Positions 6,189-13,705 are shown, counted from the first letter of the stretch. The stretch is DNA of 17,937 bases from Chloroflexota bacterium (GCA_021796315.1 JAJYOH010000052.1:1-17937); one strand, 5' to 3'. Numbers and translations: made by a program. Notes: generated by a model from the sequence alone, not told the origin.

Positions 6189-7259
6189 TTATGGCGCGGC
6201 AAAATCCACAACGTAATAACCATAATTGTTGAAGAATGCGTAGCCCACGCCGATCTGCGTGAATTTCGAACTGAGCAGATTTTCATTATGGCGTGGATCT
6301 ATCTGATCGGTGGCCCACCAAACCACCACGCCCGAAGGAGTCAGCGGAGGATAACTTCCATAAACATTTTCAGAAAGCGACGAGGCGACATAACCGGTGG
6401 CCGCCACGCGCGAGGCGGGCGTCGAGCCGTCCGAACCTGTGTGAATGAAAAGATTGTTGCAAGCCATGTCGGCGGCGTGAGATTGCGCGGCAGTTACGAG
6501 ATCGGGGTTGACCACATAAGCGGGCAACGCATTTTTCGTGCGATAGGCGTTGATGGCATCCACGGTTTGATTCACGCGCGCCTGATCGACGGTGAAATTA
6601 CAAGTTGACGTGAGGAGTCCCGGCGTGGTTGCGCTTCCGGCCGCGGACCCGGCAGCGGTTCCCGTTCCCGAAGGAGCGCTTGTCGCGCTGTTGGCGTTGT
6701 CCGCGGTGGATGCGCTGACATAAATCGTGACCCATAAAAGCGGGTTCTGATCGATCGGCATCACATCACCCGACGGTGTGTGGATTTTAAAATTGGCGCG
6801 CGCAGTTCCAACCTGATTCGGTGCGACCATGTCCATGGCGATGTCGGTTGTATCGCCGGGTTTGGTCACGCTAAGCGGAACAGAATCCGGCGCGCTCATT
6901 TGATCGCCATCGGAAAACACAACCGTGTATTGTTCCGTCCATGTGCAGGCGCCGGTATTTTTTATGCGCCACACTTTATTGAACTTGTAGCCTTGTTTGA
7001 AATTTGTATTGTCCGGCACGGTGATGTCGGTCACGAAGGATGCGGAGTTCGTGCAATCGGGAGGATTCACGATTGCAGAAGTTGGCGGCACAGTCGTGGC
7101 CGGCATTGCCGTCGACGTTGGCGTGACCGGCGTTGACGTGGAAACTTGCGCCGTCGATGTTTGCGTGGCCGGGGCTTGAGTCGCTGCCGGTGCGGCATTG
7201 CCGCCGCAGGAAGAAAGGAAAAAAGCGGCGAACACTAATAAATAAAAAATCCTTTTCAT
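6189..7259 (-). CDS. lipoprotein with NBR1-type Ig-like domain and CAP domain (copy 2)
   Basis: A 356-residue paralogue of the next gene downstream with the same layout: signal peptide with lipobox LSSC (C18), Thr/Ala/Pro-rich linker to about residue 66, NBR1-type Ig-like domain about 70-182 (W97, W107, W176), a low-complexity Ala/Ser/Gly linker about 186-215, and a CAP domain about 228-356. The CAP cavity residues look complete: H261 (HAADMAC), H273, E297 in LSENVYG and H324 in DPRHNENLL. It is therefore the more canonical of the pair. Translation starts behind AGGAGC, 7 nt before the ATG. The upstream methyltransferase-like gene ends 24 bp before it, so the three genes probably form one - strand unit. 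Expected to sit outside the membrane, attached by lipid. Confidence 0.9.
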   Translation of the reverse strand: MKRIFYLLVFAAFFLSSCGGNAAPAATQAPATQTSTAQVSTSTPVTPTSTAMPATTVPPTSAIVNPPDCTNSASFVTDITVPDNTNFKQGYKFNKVWRIKNTGACTWTEQYTVVFSDGDQMSAPDSVPLSVTKPGDTTDIAMDMVAPNQVGTARANFKIHTPSGDVMPIDQNPLLWVTIYVSASTADNANSATSAPSGTGTAAGSAAGSATTPGLLTSTCNFTVDQARVNQTVDAINAYRTKNALPAYVVNPDLVTAAQSHAADMACNNLFIHTGSDGSTPASRVAATGYVASSLSENVYGSYPPLTPSGVVVWWATDQIDPRHNENLLSSKFTQIGVGYAFFNNYGYYVVDFAAP

Positions 7260-7283
7260 TTCTCTGCTCCTATTGAATTTATT

Positions 7284-9500
7284 TTAGAACATCATCAACT
7301 GGCCTTTCGACTGCTCGACCGGATCGCTGACGATCTGTTCCTCGAATGTTTCCCGCGTCAGAATCGGGACCTCGGACAGGGCGCGCACCAAACGATATTT
7401 TACCAACCGATAATTTTTTAACCGCTCCGCCAGGGCCGGGTCGCGCTGCTCCTTGTAAGCGGCCAGCGCCGCGCGTCCGCCGGGGATGACCAGCATCATT
7501 TTTTCAGGCGGATGATTTATTTCCGCCAGCGCGCGCCCAATTAATGCTGACGCCAAAACATAAAACACGCGGGCAGGCTGGCCGTTCTCTTCCCAGATCA
7601 AAAATTTTTCTTCCCGCTTAACTTTATATTTCAAACGCCCGCCAATATCGCCGAGCATCTCTTTTATCTTCTTCAACTCCGCCCGCCGCGCCGAAGCGAC
7701 ATCTTCCGCGCGCAGTTTCCAATCCGCGCCGGATTTTTCGGCGTATGAATTCAACACCGCGTAGATCAGTCCTTTGGACGGAGTCATCAATCCCACACAA
7801 CGCGGATTGAGATCATCTTCGATCTCGAGATAAATGCTTTCGCGATTCTTCTGCAAAAAATTTACGATGGACACTTCGACGCGATCGGCGAGAGATTCCT
7901 TCTCAGATATTTTTGGCAATCCCCACAAACCGGTCTCCACATTTTCGCCGCCCGAAAAATGGACGAACCTCGCATCATCCTTCAATGCAGATTCGATCAA
8001 CGTTTGCGCGCCGCGCAACGCCTCATCGAATTCCTGGCCGGCTTGTTTCAAAGTATGCGATTCGGCCAGCGCAATTAATCCCGCAGCGTGGACATGCAAA
8101 TAACTTGCCGGTTCGCCGCGTTCGGTCAAATGCGATTCGATTTCCTTGCGGACGATTTCAACATCCGGCTTTTCAACTTCGTGTTTTAGGTGTTCGCCGC
8201 GTTCCCATAAAATTTGAACTGGATCAAGCTCCGTTCGCAGCGCGAGGCTTTTCAAATTAAATCCCGCCGCTTCCGCCGCCGTCAACGCGGATGATAAAAA
8301 CGCCGGTTCAACTTCGGGCAGCAATCCGAAGAACGATGTGCCCAACGCCAGCAAATCAAAAAGATGAACACAAGCCGCGTTCAGTGCGGTTGCGTTCCAG
8401 GCCCAATCGTAACGACGGCGGCGCAATGCGATCTTAAAAGGCTCGACTGCATCGCTGCCCCACAACCATCCAGCCCACAAAGCCGAAAGAGTCCAGAATG
8501 CCTGATTCGGCCGCGGCACCGAGCCGATCACCGCCGCGATGGGAATTTCTTTTTTGACCTCGTGCGCCAGGTCTTTGAGACGGCCTTCATAAATGCAGAT
8601 GCCGCCCGTCTCTGGAAGTTTATTCGGCCACGCCACACACGGGACGCTCGAAGCGGTTTCGGTCCACAAGCCGAGTCCACGCTCGAGCTGAATCCAAATG
8701 TTGTGCTCGCGGAATTGATTCGGCGTGCTGAGTTGTTTTGGCCGCGGTCGTTCAGATGGATGCGCCCACAACGTGTTGCCTGCGTCGCACGCCGCGAGGA
8801 TCAACGCGGTCAATGCGCGGCGGCGTTCAACAGATAGATTCAAACTATCGAGGCGATTAATGACCGTGGTCAGCGCATAAAGCGGGCGCGGCAAATAATG
8901 TTGGATGGCTTCTTCGGCGTAGGAACGGTCATCGTCATGCAATGCCGCCACGCGCTCGAACGCGCGCGAGCGATGAAGTCCATCCGTGGCTGCGATTTTT
9001 TTCGCGCGCTCCGCATCTTCAGGCGTGACCAGCTTCTCGCCGGAGTCGCCGCATTCTTTACATTCATAGTTTTTAGCGAACGGCGCTTCATCCCCCTTGC
9101 GCCATAAAAAGTATTGGGCGAAAACCTCATGCCCGCATTTTTCACACGTGGTCAGATATAAAGATTGCAGATGAGACTCGAGCCGCTCATCGCCTTTTTT
9201 GACCACGGCCAGGTCTGCCAACGCGGCTTTGAAATCCGATTCTGTCGGCGGGCTGGCGGCCATCTCAACTAAAAAACGCGTGATGGGATTATTGACCGTG
9301 ACCAGCACGCGATATCCGGCGCGCGCAGCTTCGAGAACAAGTTTGGGTGAGAATCCGAATGGGTCGAGCAGCCAGCTTGAAGTCGAGGAATGATGCGAGA
9401 GCCACGTCGAAACCACGCCTTCTTCCAGCGGAGGAATGAACCGCGAAAGCGGGCCTGGGTCAGCGGGTTTGAGTCCGGGAATGTACGCGAGGCTCTCCAT
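7284..9500 (-). CDS. degenerate DNA-methyltransferase-like protein with zinc ribbon
   Basis: 738 residues. Residues 44-72 (LLDPFGFSPKLVLEAARAGY, then RVLVTVNNP) mirror motif I of N6-adenine/DUF1156-like DNA methyltransferases (DPFxGxGTTxxEAxxxGxxxxGxDxNP), but the glycines and the acidic residue are changed. A CxxC...CxxC ribbon follows (C119, C122, C147, C150). Where such enzymes carry the catalytic (D/N)PPY followed by a DFFYVWL-like helix, this protein has SVPRPN (327-332) followed by QAFWTLSALWAGWLWG. Catalysis as a methyltransferase therefore looks lost while the fold is retained. The C-terminal about 330 residues have no recognised domain. TATACT lies six bases before the ATG, suggesting a leaderless start within the intergenic gap and the end of the preceding glycosyltransferase gene. 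The methyltransferase link is my pattern reading, not a profile hit. Confidence 0.75.
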   Translation of the reverse strand: MESLAYIPGLKPADPGPLSRFIPPLEEGVVSTWLSHHSSTSSWLLDPFGFSPKLVLEAARAGYRVLVTVNNPITRFLVEMAASPPTESDFKAALADLAVVKKGDERLESHLQSLYLTTCEKCGHEVFAQYFLWRKGDEAPFAKNYECKECGDSGEKLVTPEDAERAKKIAATDGLHRSRAFERVAALHDDDRSYAEEAIQHYLPRPLYALTTVINRLDSLNLSVERRRALTALILAACDAGNTLWAHPSERPRPKQLSTPNQFREHNIWIQLERGLGLWTETASSVPCVAWPNKLPETGGICIYEGRLKDLAHEVKKEIPIAAVIGSVPRPNQAFWTLSALWAGWLWGSDAVEPFKIALRRRRYDWAWNATALNAACVHLFDLLALGTSFFGLLPEVEPAFLSSALTAAEAAGFNLKSLALRTELDPVQILWERGEHLKHEVEKPDVEIVRKEIESHLTERGEPASYLHVHAAGLIALAESHTLKQAGQEFDEALRGAQTLIESALKDDARFVHFSGGENVETGLWGLPKISEKESLADRVEVSIVNFLQKNRESIYLEIEDDLNPRCVGLMTPSKGLIYAVLNSYAEKSGADWKLRAEDVASARRAELKKIKEMLGDIGGRLKYKVKREEKFLIWEENGQPARVFYVLASALIGRALAEINHPPEKMMLVIPGGRAALAAYKEQRDPALAERLKNYRLVKYRLVRALSEVPILTRETFEEQIVSDPVEQSKGQLMMF

Positions 9501-9506
9501 TGATTA

Positions 9507-9512
9507 AGTATA
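9507..9512 (-). promoter_or_regulatory. -10-like element before the methyltransferase-like gene
   Basis: TATACT (- strand) is separated from the ATG at 9500 by the six bases TAATCA, with no Shine-Dalgarno. The decamer ATACTTAATC also occurs at the holB start. No convincing -35 is seen 16-18 nt upstream. Confidence 0.35.
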
Positions 9513-9517
9513 CAACG

Positions 9518-10624
9518 CTAAAACGAATTCAACGCGTCGATAAAAACTTCAACCATCTTTTCCAAATTGATTTCTTCCGAAACGATGCGAAAAGATTCCT
9601 CGCCCATCTTTCGCAAACGGCCCACGTCTGATAATGCGTCACGCATCGTTGCGACGAGTGCATCATAATTATCCGGCAGGATTTGCCAGCCATTCCCTTC
9701 GCGGACAAGGTCATCCTGCGTGCCATCGCCTTTCGCCACGATGACCGGCAATCCGTTCGACATGGCTTCCTGAACAGCCAGACCTCCGGTTCCGGGCAGG
9801 ACGAATAGATCGGCTTGCGCGAAATAAGGCTTCAACTCGTCCCCATGCCTGGCTCCGCTAAACTCCGCTGACGGATAAATCTGTTTCGCAAGCGACTCCA
9901 ATTTTTGTCGCTCCGGCCCATCGCCGACGATGATCAAGCGAATATTTTTATTTAATTCCGCACAAGCGCGCAACAATGAATCAACTCGCTTGCGTGCCTG
10001 CAATCGTCCAACAAAAAGAATTGTTGGTTGAAGGTTGAAGGTTGAAAGTCGCAAAGGTGCAGGGGATAAGGGGCGAGGGGAAACAGAATTGTATGCAACA
10101 AAAATTTTCTCGCGCGGGAATCCATACGCCGCATATTCTTCCGCACCGCGCTGACTGTATGCGATGAGTCCGTCAAATTGATTCAAAAATTGCCGCCATG
10201 CCCTCAACTTGTGTCGCTCTCCAGGTTTTGGGAGAGAGGTCGATGTGAGGGGCGGCGCGCCCAATCCCCAGCCGATGACTTTTCGTCCGCGTGCGTGCAT
10301 CCACCTCACGGCGGACGATGTCGCCAAATATCTTGGGTTCGCTTCGACGATCAAAGCATCGGGATTTTTTTCGGCGAGCCAGTTTGTAAATCCGCGCTGA
10401 TAGCAAAGATAGAACGCGCCGCGAAATAGATGGATGTTTTCGGCGGGCGTGAAATTTGCAACCTGCAAACTTTTTGCGCTGAGAATATTTTCTTCGGGCA
10501 GAGGCAGACCAGCAAAAAAACTCATGCGGTCGCACGAGCGCGCAAGCAAGTCGAAGAATGGCGCGCGATAGGTTGGAAGCACGCGCTGTTGAAGCGCAAG
10601 ATGTCCGTGAAAATATTGGCTCAT
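9518..10624 (-). CDS. GT4-type glycosyltransferase
   Basis: A 368-residue GT-B fold glycosyltransferase of the GT4 kind, expected to transfer a sugar from a nucleotide donor to a glycan or lipid acceptor at the cytoplasmic membrane face. The C-terminal donor half is clear: ILFVGRLQARKRVDSLLRA (202-220), VGDGPERQKLE (233-243), and LPGTGGLAVQEAMSNGLPVI (276-295) holding the EX7E-like Glu E286. I take the internal ATG at 10624. The longer frame to 10645 begins MCLCGNS, which is encoded by a palindromic repeat. No Shine-Dalgarno is visible. Two segments look repeat-derived: residues about 126-141 (SLPKPGERHKL) and about 182-201 (SPRPLSPAPLRLSTFNLQP). Both fall in loops between conserved elements, so the enzyme may still work. 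Acceptor unknown. Confidence 0.88.
   Translation of the reverse strand: MSQYFHGHLALQQRVLPTYRAPFFDLLARSCDRMSFFAGLPLPEENILSAKSLQVANFTPAENIHLFRGAFYLCYQRGFTNWLAEKNPDALIVEANPRYLATSSAVRWMHARGRKVIGWGLGAPPLTSTSLPKPGERHKLRAWRQFLNQFDGLIAYSQRGAEEYAAYGFPREKIFVAYNSVSPRPLSPAPLRLSTFNLQPTILFVGRLQARKRVDSLLRACAELNKNIRLIIVGDGPERQKLESLAKQIYPSAEFSGARHGDELKPYFAQADLFVLPGTGGLAVQEAMSNGLPVIVAKGDGTQDDLVREGNGWQILPDNYDALVATMRDALSDVGRLRKMGEESFRIVSEEINLEKMVEVFIDALNSF
10021..10081. repeat. repeat-derived insertion in the glycosyltransferase gene
   Basis: The stretch encodes SPRPLSPAPLRLSTFNLQPT between VAYNSV and ILFVGR. It contains tandem GGTTGAA units. The 16-mer GTTGAAGGTTGAAAGT at 10034-10049 recurs exactly at 4805-4820 in the M20 domain, where it is read in the opposite coding sense. 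Confidence 0.6.
10201..10252. repeat. decayed palindromic repeat inside the glycosyltransferase gene
   Basis: CCCTCA (10201-10206) pairs with TGAGGG (10246-10251), and CTCTCC (10217-10222) with GGAGAG (10231-10236). The order (CCCTCA, CTCTCC, GGAGAG, TGAGGG) is that of the element at 4086-4147. It encodes about 16 residues (TSTSLPKPGERHKL) in a loop before the conserved FLNQFDGLIAYS. Confidence 0.55.
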
Positions 10625-10630
10625 TGAATT

Positions 10631-11127
10631 ACCACAAAGGCACAAAGACTCGAAGTCACTAAGTTTTAAAGAATGATGCGTTTAATTCCATTCTTGATTA
10701 AGGGAACGTTGAAATTAATCAGAAAACCGGGACGATTTTCTGTGAGCTTCAAATAGGTTAAAACTTGAGAGAGATGAACATCCAATAATTGTTCCACCGA
10801 TTTTAATTCACAAATTATTCGTCCGCTCACGAGAACATCGAGACGCAGTCCCTCGCTGAATTTTATTCCATCATAAACCAATGGCACAACAACTTGCCTT
10901 TTATATTCCAAACTACGTTTTCCAAGTTCATGACAAAAACAAGGTTCATAAATATTTTCAAGAAGTCCCGGACCCAAAGTTTTATGCACAGCAAAAGCCG
11001 AATCGACAATCAACTTTGCGATACGTTCGTCTTCTGGAGATAAAGGCTGCAATGTATTTTCCTGCATGAACATCCTCCTCAAAACCCACAAAAACTTAGC
11101 GCCTTAGCGCCTTTGAGTCCTGGTGGT
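10631..11127. mobile_element. 497-bp unit with imperfect terminal inverted repeats carrying a GxxExxY gene
   Basis: Both 37-nt ends (10631-10667 and the complement of 11091-11127) begin ACCAC and end AAGTTTT, and align without gaps at 28 of 37 positions. Between them is a single complete GxxExxY gene, whose stop codon lies in the left end and whose Shine-Dalgarno is 10 bp inside the right end. No transposase is present, so if it moves it must use functions supplied elsewhere. The ends belong to the same repeat family as the gene-less palindrome at 11585-11659. Mobility is inferred from structure only. Confidence 0.5.
10666..11067 (-). CDS. GxxExxY family protein (PD-(D/E)XK nuclease fold)
   Basis: 133 residues from the ATG at 11067. 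The name-giving motif is G34-LL-E37-NI-Y40, and the nuclease-fold core is visible as RLDVLVSGRIICELKS (D77, E87, K89) followed by Q101 in LSQVLTYLKL. Length is typical of the family. The biological role of GxxExxY proteins is not established. The start is fixed by GAGGAGG at 11074-11080, six bases upstream. The ATGs at 11073 and 11091 are too close to or upstream of it. The gene sits alone between inverted repeats and looks like cargo of that unit, not part of the glycosyltransferase operon. Confidence 0.88.
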   Translation of the reverse strand: MQENTLQPLSPEDERIAKLIVDSAFAVHKTLGPGLLENIYEPCFCHELGKRSLEYKRQVVVPLVYDGIKFSEGLRLDVLVSGRIICELKSVEQLLDVHLSQVLTYLKLTENRPGFLINFNVPLIKNGIKRIIL

Positions 11128-11133
11128 TAAAAA

Positions 11134-11565
11134 TCATTTGGGTTGCACATGCGGCGCGGGCCACGACGGAGATTTATGCACATGGACAACTTTCCATTGC
11201 CCATTCTGTTTAACCATCACGCGCGTTTCGTTGTGCGCGACAACTTGCACACCTTCGGGCAACGTAGTGCTGGTCAACAAGGTGTAACTGGCAATGGCGG
11301 TATCACCATAACGCTGGATCAAGAGATTGGATAAATCAAAACGAGACTCAGCCTTTTGTTTAGCATCAGCGCCGAAAACAGTTCCACGCTCGGCGTTGGA
11401 GTTCATCATGAATTCGTGGAAAGGCAAACCGTCAATTCTCTGCGGCGTGACCCACCACTCGTAAAGAGTCAATTCTTCGGCGGTGGTTTCGTGATATGAG
11501 GCAATATTATTTTCCTGAATGCCCTTCATGTGCTTCAAAAGAAAATCCAAAACTTCCTGATCCAT
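11134..11565 (-). CDS. NTF2-like (SnoaL/DUF4440/CaMKII-association type) protein
   Basis: 143 residues with the pattern of an NTF2-like cone fold: N-terminal helix MDQEVLDFLLKHMKGIQENN, then YHETTAEELTLYEWWVTPQR, a helix holding FHEFMM, and C-terminal strands YTLLTSTTLPEG, NETRVMVKQNGQWKVVHVHKS. It most resembles stand-alone CaMKII-association/DUF4440-like proteins. No signal peptide is seen, so it should be cytoplasmic. GGAGG stands five bases before the ATG. The gene lies between two palindromic repeats, and its function cannot be told from sequence. Family members range from isomerases to binding proteins. Confidence 0.75.
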   Translation of the reverse strand: MDQEVLDFLLKHMKGIQENNIASYHETTAEELTLYEWWVTPQRIDGLPFHEFMMNSNAERGTVFGADAKQKAESRFDLSNLLIQRYGDTAIASYTLLTSTTLPEGVQVVAHNETRVMVKQNGQWKVVHVHKSPSWPAPHVQPK

Positions 11566-11584
11566 TTAATCCTCCAAAAAATTT

Positions 11585-11659
11585 ACCACGAAGACTCCAA
11601 GACACTAAGACTCAAATTTTAAAAATCTTTGTGACTTCGCGCCTTCGTGACTTTGTGGT
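11585..11659. repeat. intergenic palindromic repeat (ACCACGAAG family), gene-less copy
   Basis: Left arm 11585-11620 begins ACCACGAAGACTCCAAGAC. The right arm 11621-11659 read on the other strand begins ACCACAAAGTCACGAAGGC. Both are built of AAG-spaced 8-9 nt units and run into T-rich centres. It would fold as a long hairpin in the 93-bp gap between the NTF2-like gene and the upstream glycosyltransferase, and it touches the latter's stop codon at 11659-11661. Confidence 0.8.
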
Positions 11660-12675
11660 TATTTCTCCAGCAAAAATTTCAAATAGCGGTCGGTCATCAG
11701 ATCAAGCCCGAGGGATTTCTCAGCCTGGGCGCGCGCACCCGCCCCAAAGCGCGGTTGATTGCGGATGATTTCCGCGGCGGCATCTGCCAGCGAAGAAATG
11801 TCCGGCTTGTCCAATTTCCACGGATCGCCGCCGTACGGCACAAGTCGTCCCGCATCGCCAACAACCAATTCATTCAGCGCGCCAGTATCGAAACTCACCA
11901 CAGGCAACCCGCAAGCCAGCGCCTCGATGACGGAATTCGGGCAGGCCGCGTTCAAGTCTGCGGAAAACAGCAAATGCGCGGAGCGGTCGATCTCTGGAAT
12001 TTTTTCACGCGGCACCGCGCCCTGCCAAATGATCGGAATGCGCGCGCGCGATTGAACACGCGCCGCATGTTCATCGGAAATTTTTCCGACCACCATCAAT
12101 TCCATCGTGAAGTTGAATTTTTCAGCAAGTGTTTCAGCCAATACAATCGCATTATCCAAACCCATATCGTAGCCGCCGCCCAAACTTCCCTCGACAACCA
12201 GCAAACGAAAACGTTCGGATGAAAGCTCGCCCGCGCCATGCGGCGAATAAATATTTAAATCAACACCGTTGTGAACAATTGTAAAAGGTTTGCGCGCATC
12301 GCCGTACCAGTCTTCCCACCAGCGTTTTGAAAATTCGCTCTGATACAAAATATGCGTGGCGATGCGTGAGCGAATAAAAGATAAATTCCAATTGCCGTAT
12401 TCGGCGCGGATAAAATGTTTGAGTCCCGTGTTGCGTTTGCGATGCACCCAGTTGATCGCATCGAGCCGCTGGACGATTTTCACGCCGCGTTTTTTTGCGC
12501 GGAACAATGGCATGAGATTTTTTGTGCCAGCCAAAATCAAAATCGCATCGGGAGAATCATCAGGATCGCGAGTCACATCCACGCCGCGGACTTTTAATCC
12601 GGCTTCGAATTTATTTCGGAACGATGCGCCGCCTCCGATTCCGTCCACAGCGGGCACAATGCAAATCTTCGACAT
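11659..12675 (-). CDS. GT4-type glycosyltransferase
   Basis: A 338-residue GT-B glycosyltransferase. The N-terminal acceptor half begins MSKICIVPAVDGIGGGASFR with a glycine-rich loop. The C-terminal donor half has TIVHNGVDLNIYSP (132-145) and the GT4 signature CPNSVIEALACGLPVVSFDT (245-264) with E251. A sugar donor and a glycan or lipid acceptor are expected, but neither can be named. It is only distantly related to the other GT4 in this window (10624). The ATG follows the holB stop by 3 bp, implying translational coupling and co-transcription with holB, an unusual partner for a glycosyltransferase. The gene ends directly against a palindromic repeat. Confidence 0.9.
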   Translation of the reverse strand: MSKICIVPAVDGIGGGASFRNKFEAGLKVRGVDVTRDPDDSPDAILILAGTKNLMPLFRAKKRGVKIVQRLDAINWVHRKRNTGLKHFIRAEYGNWNLSFIRSRIATHILYQSEFSKRWWEDWYGDARKPFTIVHNGVDLNIYSPHGAGELSSERFRLLVVEGSLGGGYDMGLDNAIVLAETLAEKFNFTMELMVVGKISDEHAARVQSRARIPIIWQGAVPREKIPEIDRSAHLLFSADLNAACPNSVIEALACGLPVVSFDTGALNELVVGDAGRLVPYGGDPWKLDKPDISSLADAAAEIIRNQPRFGAGARAQAEKSLGLDLMTDRYLKFLLEK

Positions 12676-12678
12676 GAA

Positions 12679-13668
12679 TCAAACCTTCGGCCAGTCGAGC
12701 AAAAGGACTTCCGCCAGCAAACGCGCGTTGACATTTGCATCCAGCCGCTCCAACGCTTTTTCGAGATCAGCGACCACGCGCCTCACATCTGACAACGAAA
12801 CGAGTCCCGCCAAGAATTCTATTTCCTGCACTGAATCCGCATTTGCGATCGGCGTGGACGCGCCGCCCACGCGCAATAGAACATCGCGCCAGAATGAAAC
12901 CCAAACCATCAATACGCGGCGCATCGCATCTTTATCCTTGGAAAGTTTATCGGCATAAGAAAATTTATCCACGCGTGAAGATGGCAGCAGGGTTTGCAAG
13001 TCAGCGAGTTTTTCCGCACGAAATTCCAACGCCGACGAATCCTGCATCAGCCGCAGCGCATAACCGGGACGCCCGCCGCTGATGTGCGAAATTAACCGCG
13101 CTGATTCTTCGTCCGCGCCTTTTTCTTTCAAGAACGATCCGACAATTTCCACCGGCACGGGACGCAGACGTAAAACTTCACAGCGCGAAAGAATGGTCGG
13201 TAAAACTGCCTCGGGATTATCGGCAGTCAGGATCAAAACCGCATAGGATGGCGCTTCTTCCAAAACTTTGAGCAAAGCATTGGCAGCATTATCGTTGGCT
13301 TCCTGAAAGCGAAGAAAGATCGCCACACGATATTTTGACTGATAAGGTTTTAGAGTCAATGAGCGGCGCGCTTCACGAACTTGATCCACTTTCAAAGTGC
13401 CGCCTTCAGAGTCCGCTTGAATGATGGTCAGGTCGGGATGCTGCATCGCTTCGATCTGTTTGCAGTCACGGCATTTGCCGCATGGGATTCCCGGCTCGAT
13501 GGTCTGTGTGCAGTTCAAGGCCTGGGCGAAGCGCAAAGCCAAAGTCCGCCGCCCCACGCCCGGAGGTCCCGCGAAAAGATAGGCGTGACGCGCAGTATCG
13601 TGTGCGACGTGCTGGCGAAGCATGTCCACAGCCCATTCATGTCCGAGTAGATTCCAGTTTTCAGTCAT
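12679..13668 (-). CDS. holB: DNA polymerase III subunit delta'
   Basis: A 329-residue clamp-loader subunit. It resembles the DnaX/HolB AAA+ family: LLGHEWAVDMLRQHV, then GPPGVGRRTLALRFAQALNC, a four-Cys zinc module (C53, C63, C66, C69), NAANALLKVLEEAP (127-140) and LPTILSRCEVLRLRP. It is named delta' and not tau because it is short and its ATP site is degraded. The P-loop lysine is Arg (GPPGVGRRT, residue 40) and the Walker B acidic pair is missing (VAIFLRFQEAN). Delta' is often ATP-inactive, and the arginine of the SRC motif serves the neighbouring subunit. A TTGACA-N17-GATACT promoter ends eight bases before the ATG. It is coupled to the following glycosyltransferase (3-bp gap). Confidence 0.93.
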   Translation of the reverse strand: MTENWNLLGHEWAVDMLRQHVAHDTARHAYLFAGPPGVGRRTLALRFAQALNCTQTIEPGIPCGKCRDCKQIEAMQHPDLTIIQADSEGGTLKVDQVREARRSLTLKPYQSKYRVAIFLRFQEANDNAANALLKVLEEAPSYAVLILTADNPEAVLPTILSRCEVLRLRPVPVEIVGSFLKEKGADEESARLISHISGGRPGYALRLMQDSSALEFRAEKLADLQTLLPSSRVDKFSYADKLSKDKDAMRRVLMVWVSFWRDVLLRVGGASTPIANADSVQEIEFLAGLVSLSDVRRVVADLEKALERLDANVNARLLAEVLLLDWPKV

Positions 13669-13676
13669 CGGGATTA

Positions 13677-13705
13677 AGTATCAGGTTTCAGGTGTCTGGT
13701 GTCAA
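13677..13705 (-). promoter_or_regulatory. promoter of holB, start-adjacent
   Basis: In - strand sense a perfect -35 TTGACA (13700-13705) is spaced 17 nt from GATACT (13677-13682, four of six consensus). The start would fall about 13670, within two bases of the ATG at 13668, so the message is probably leaderless. The -35 lies in a short GTGTC-rich direct-repeat stretch (about 13683-13705). Confidence 0.5.

Noticed and set aside
10625..10645. A longer N-terminus (MCLCGNS) for the glycosyltransferase
   Set aside because: These seven codons are the end of the palindromic repeat at 10631-10667 plus its flank. The family-like sequence begins at the ATG at 10624.
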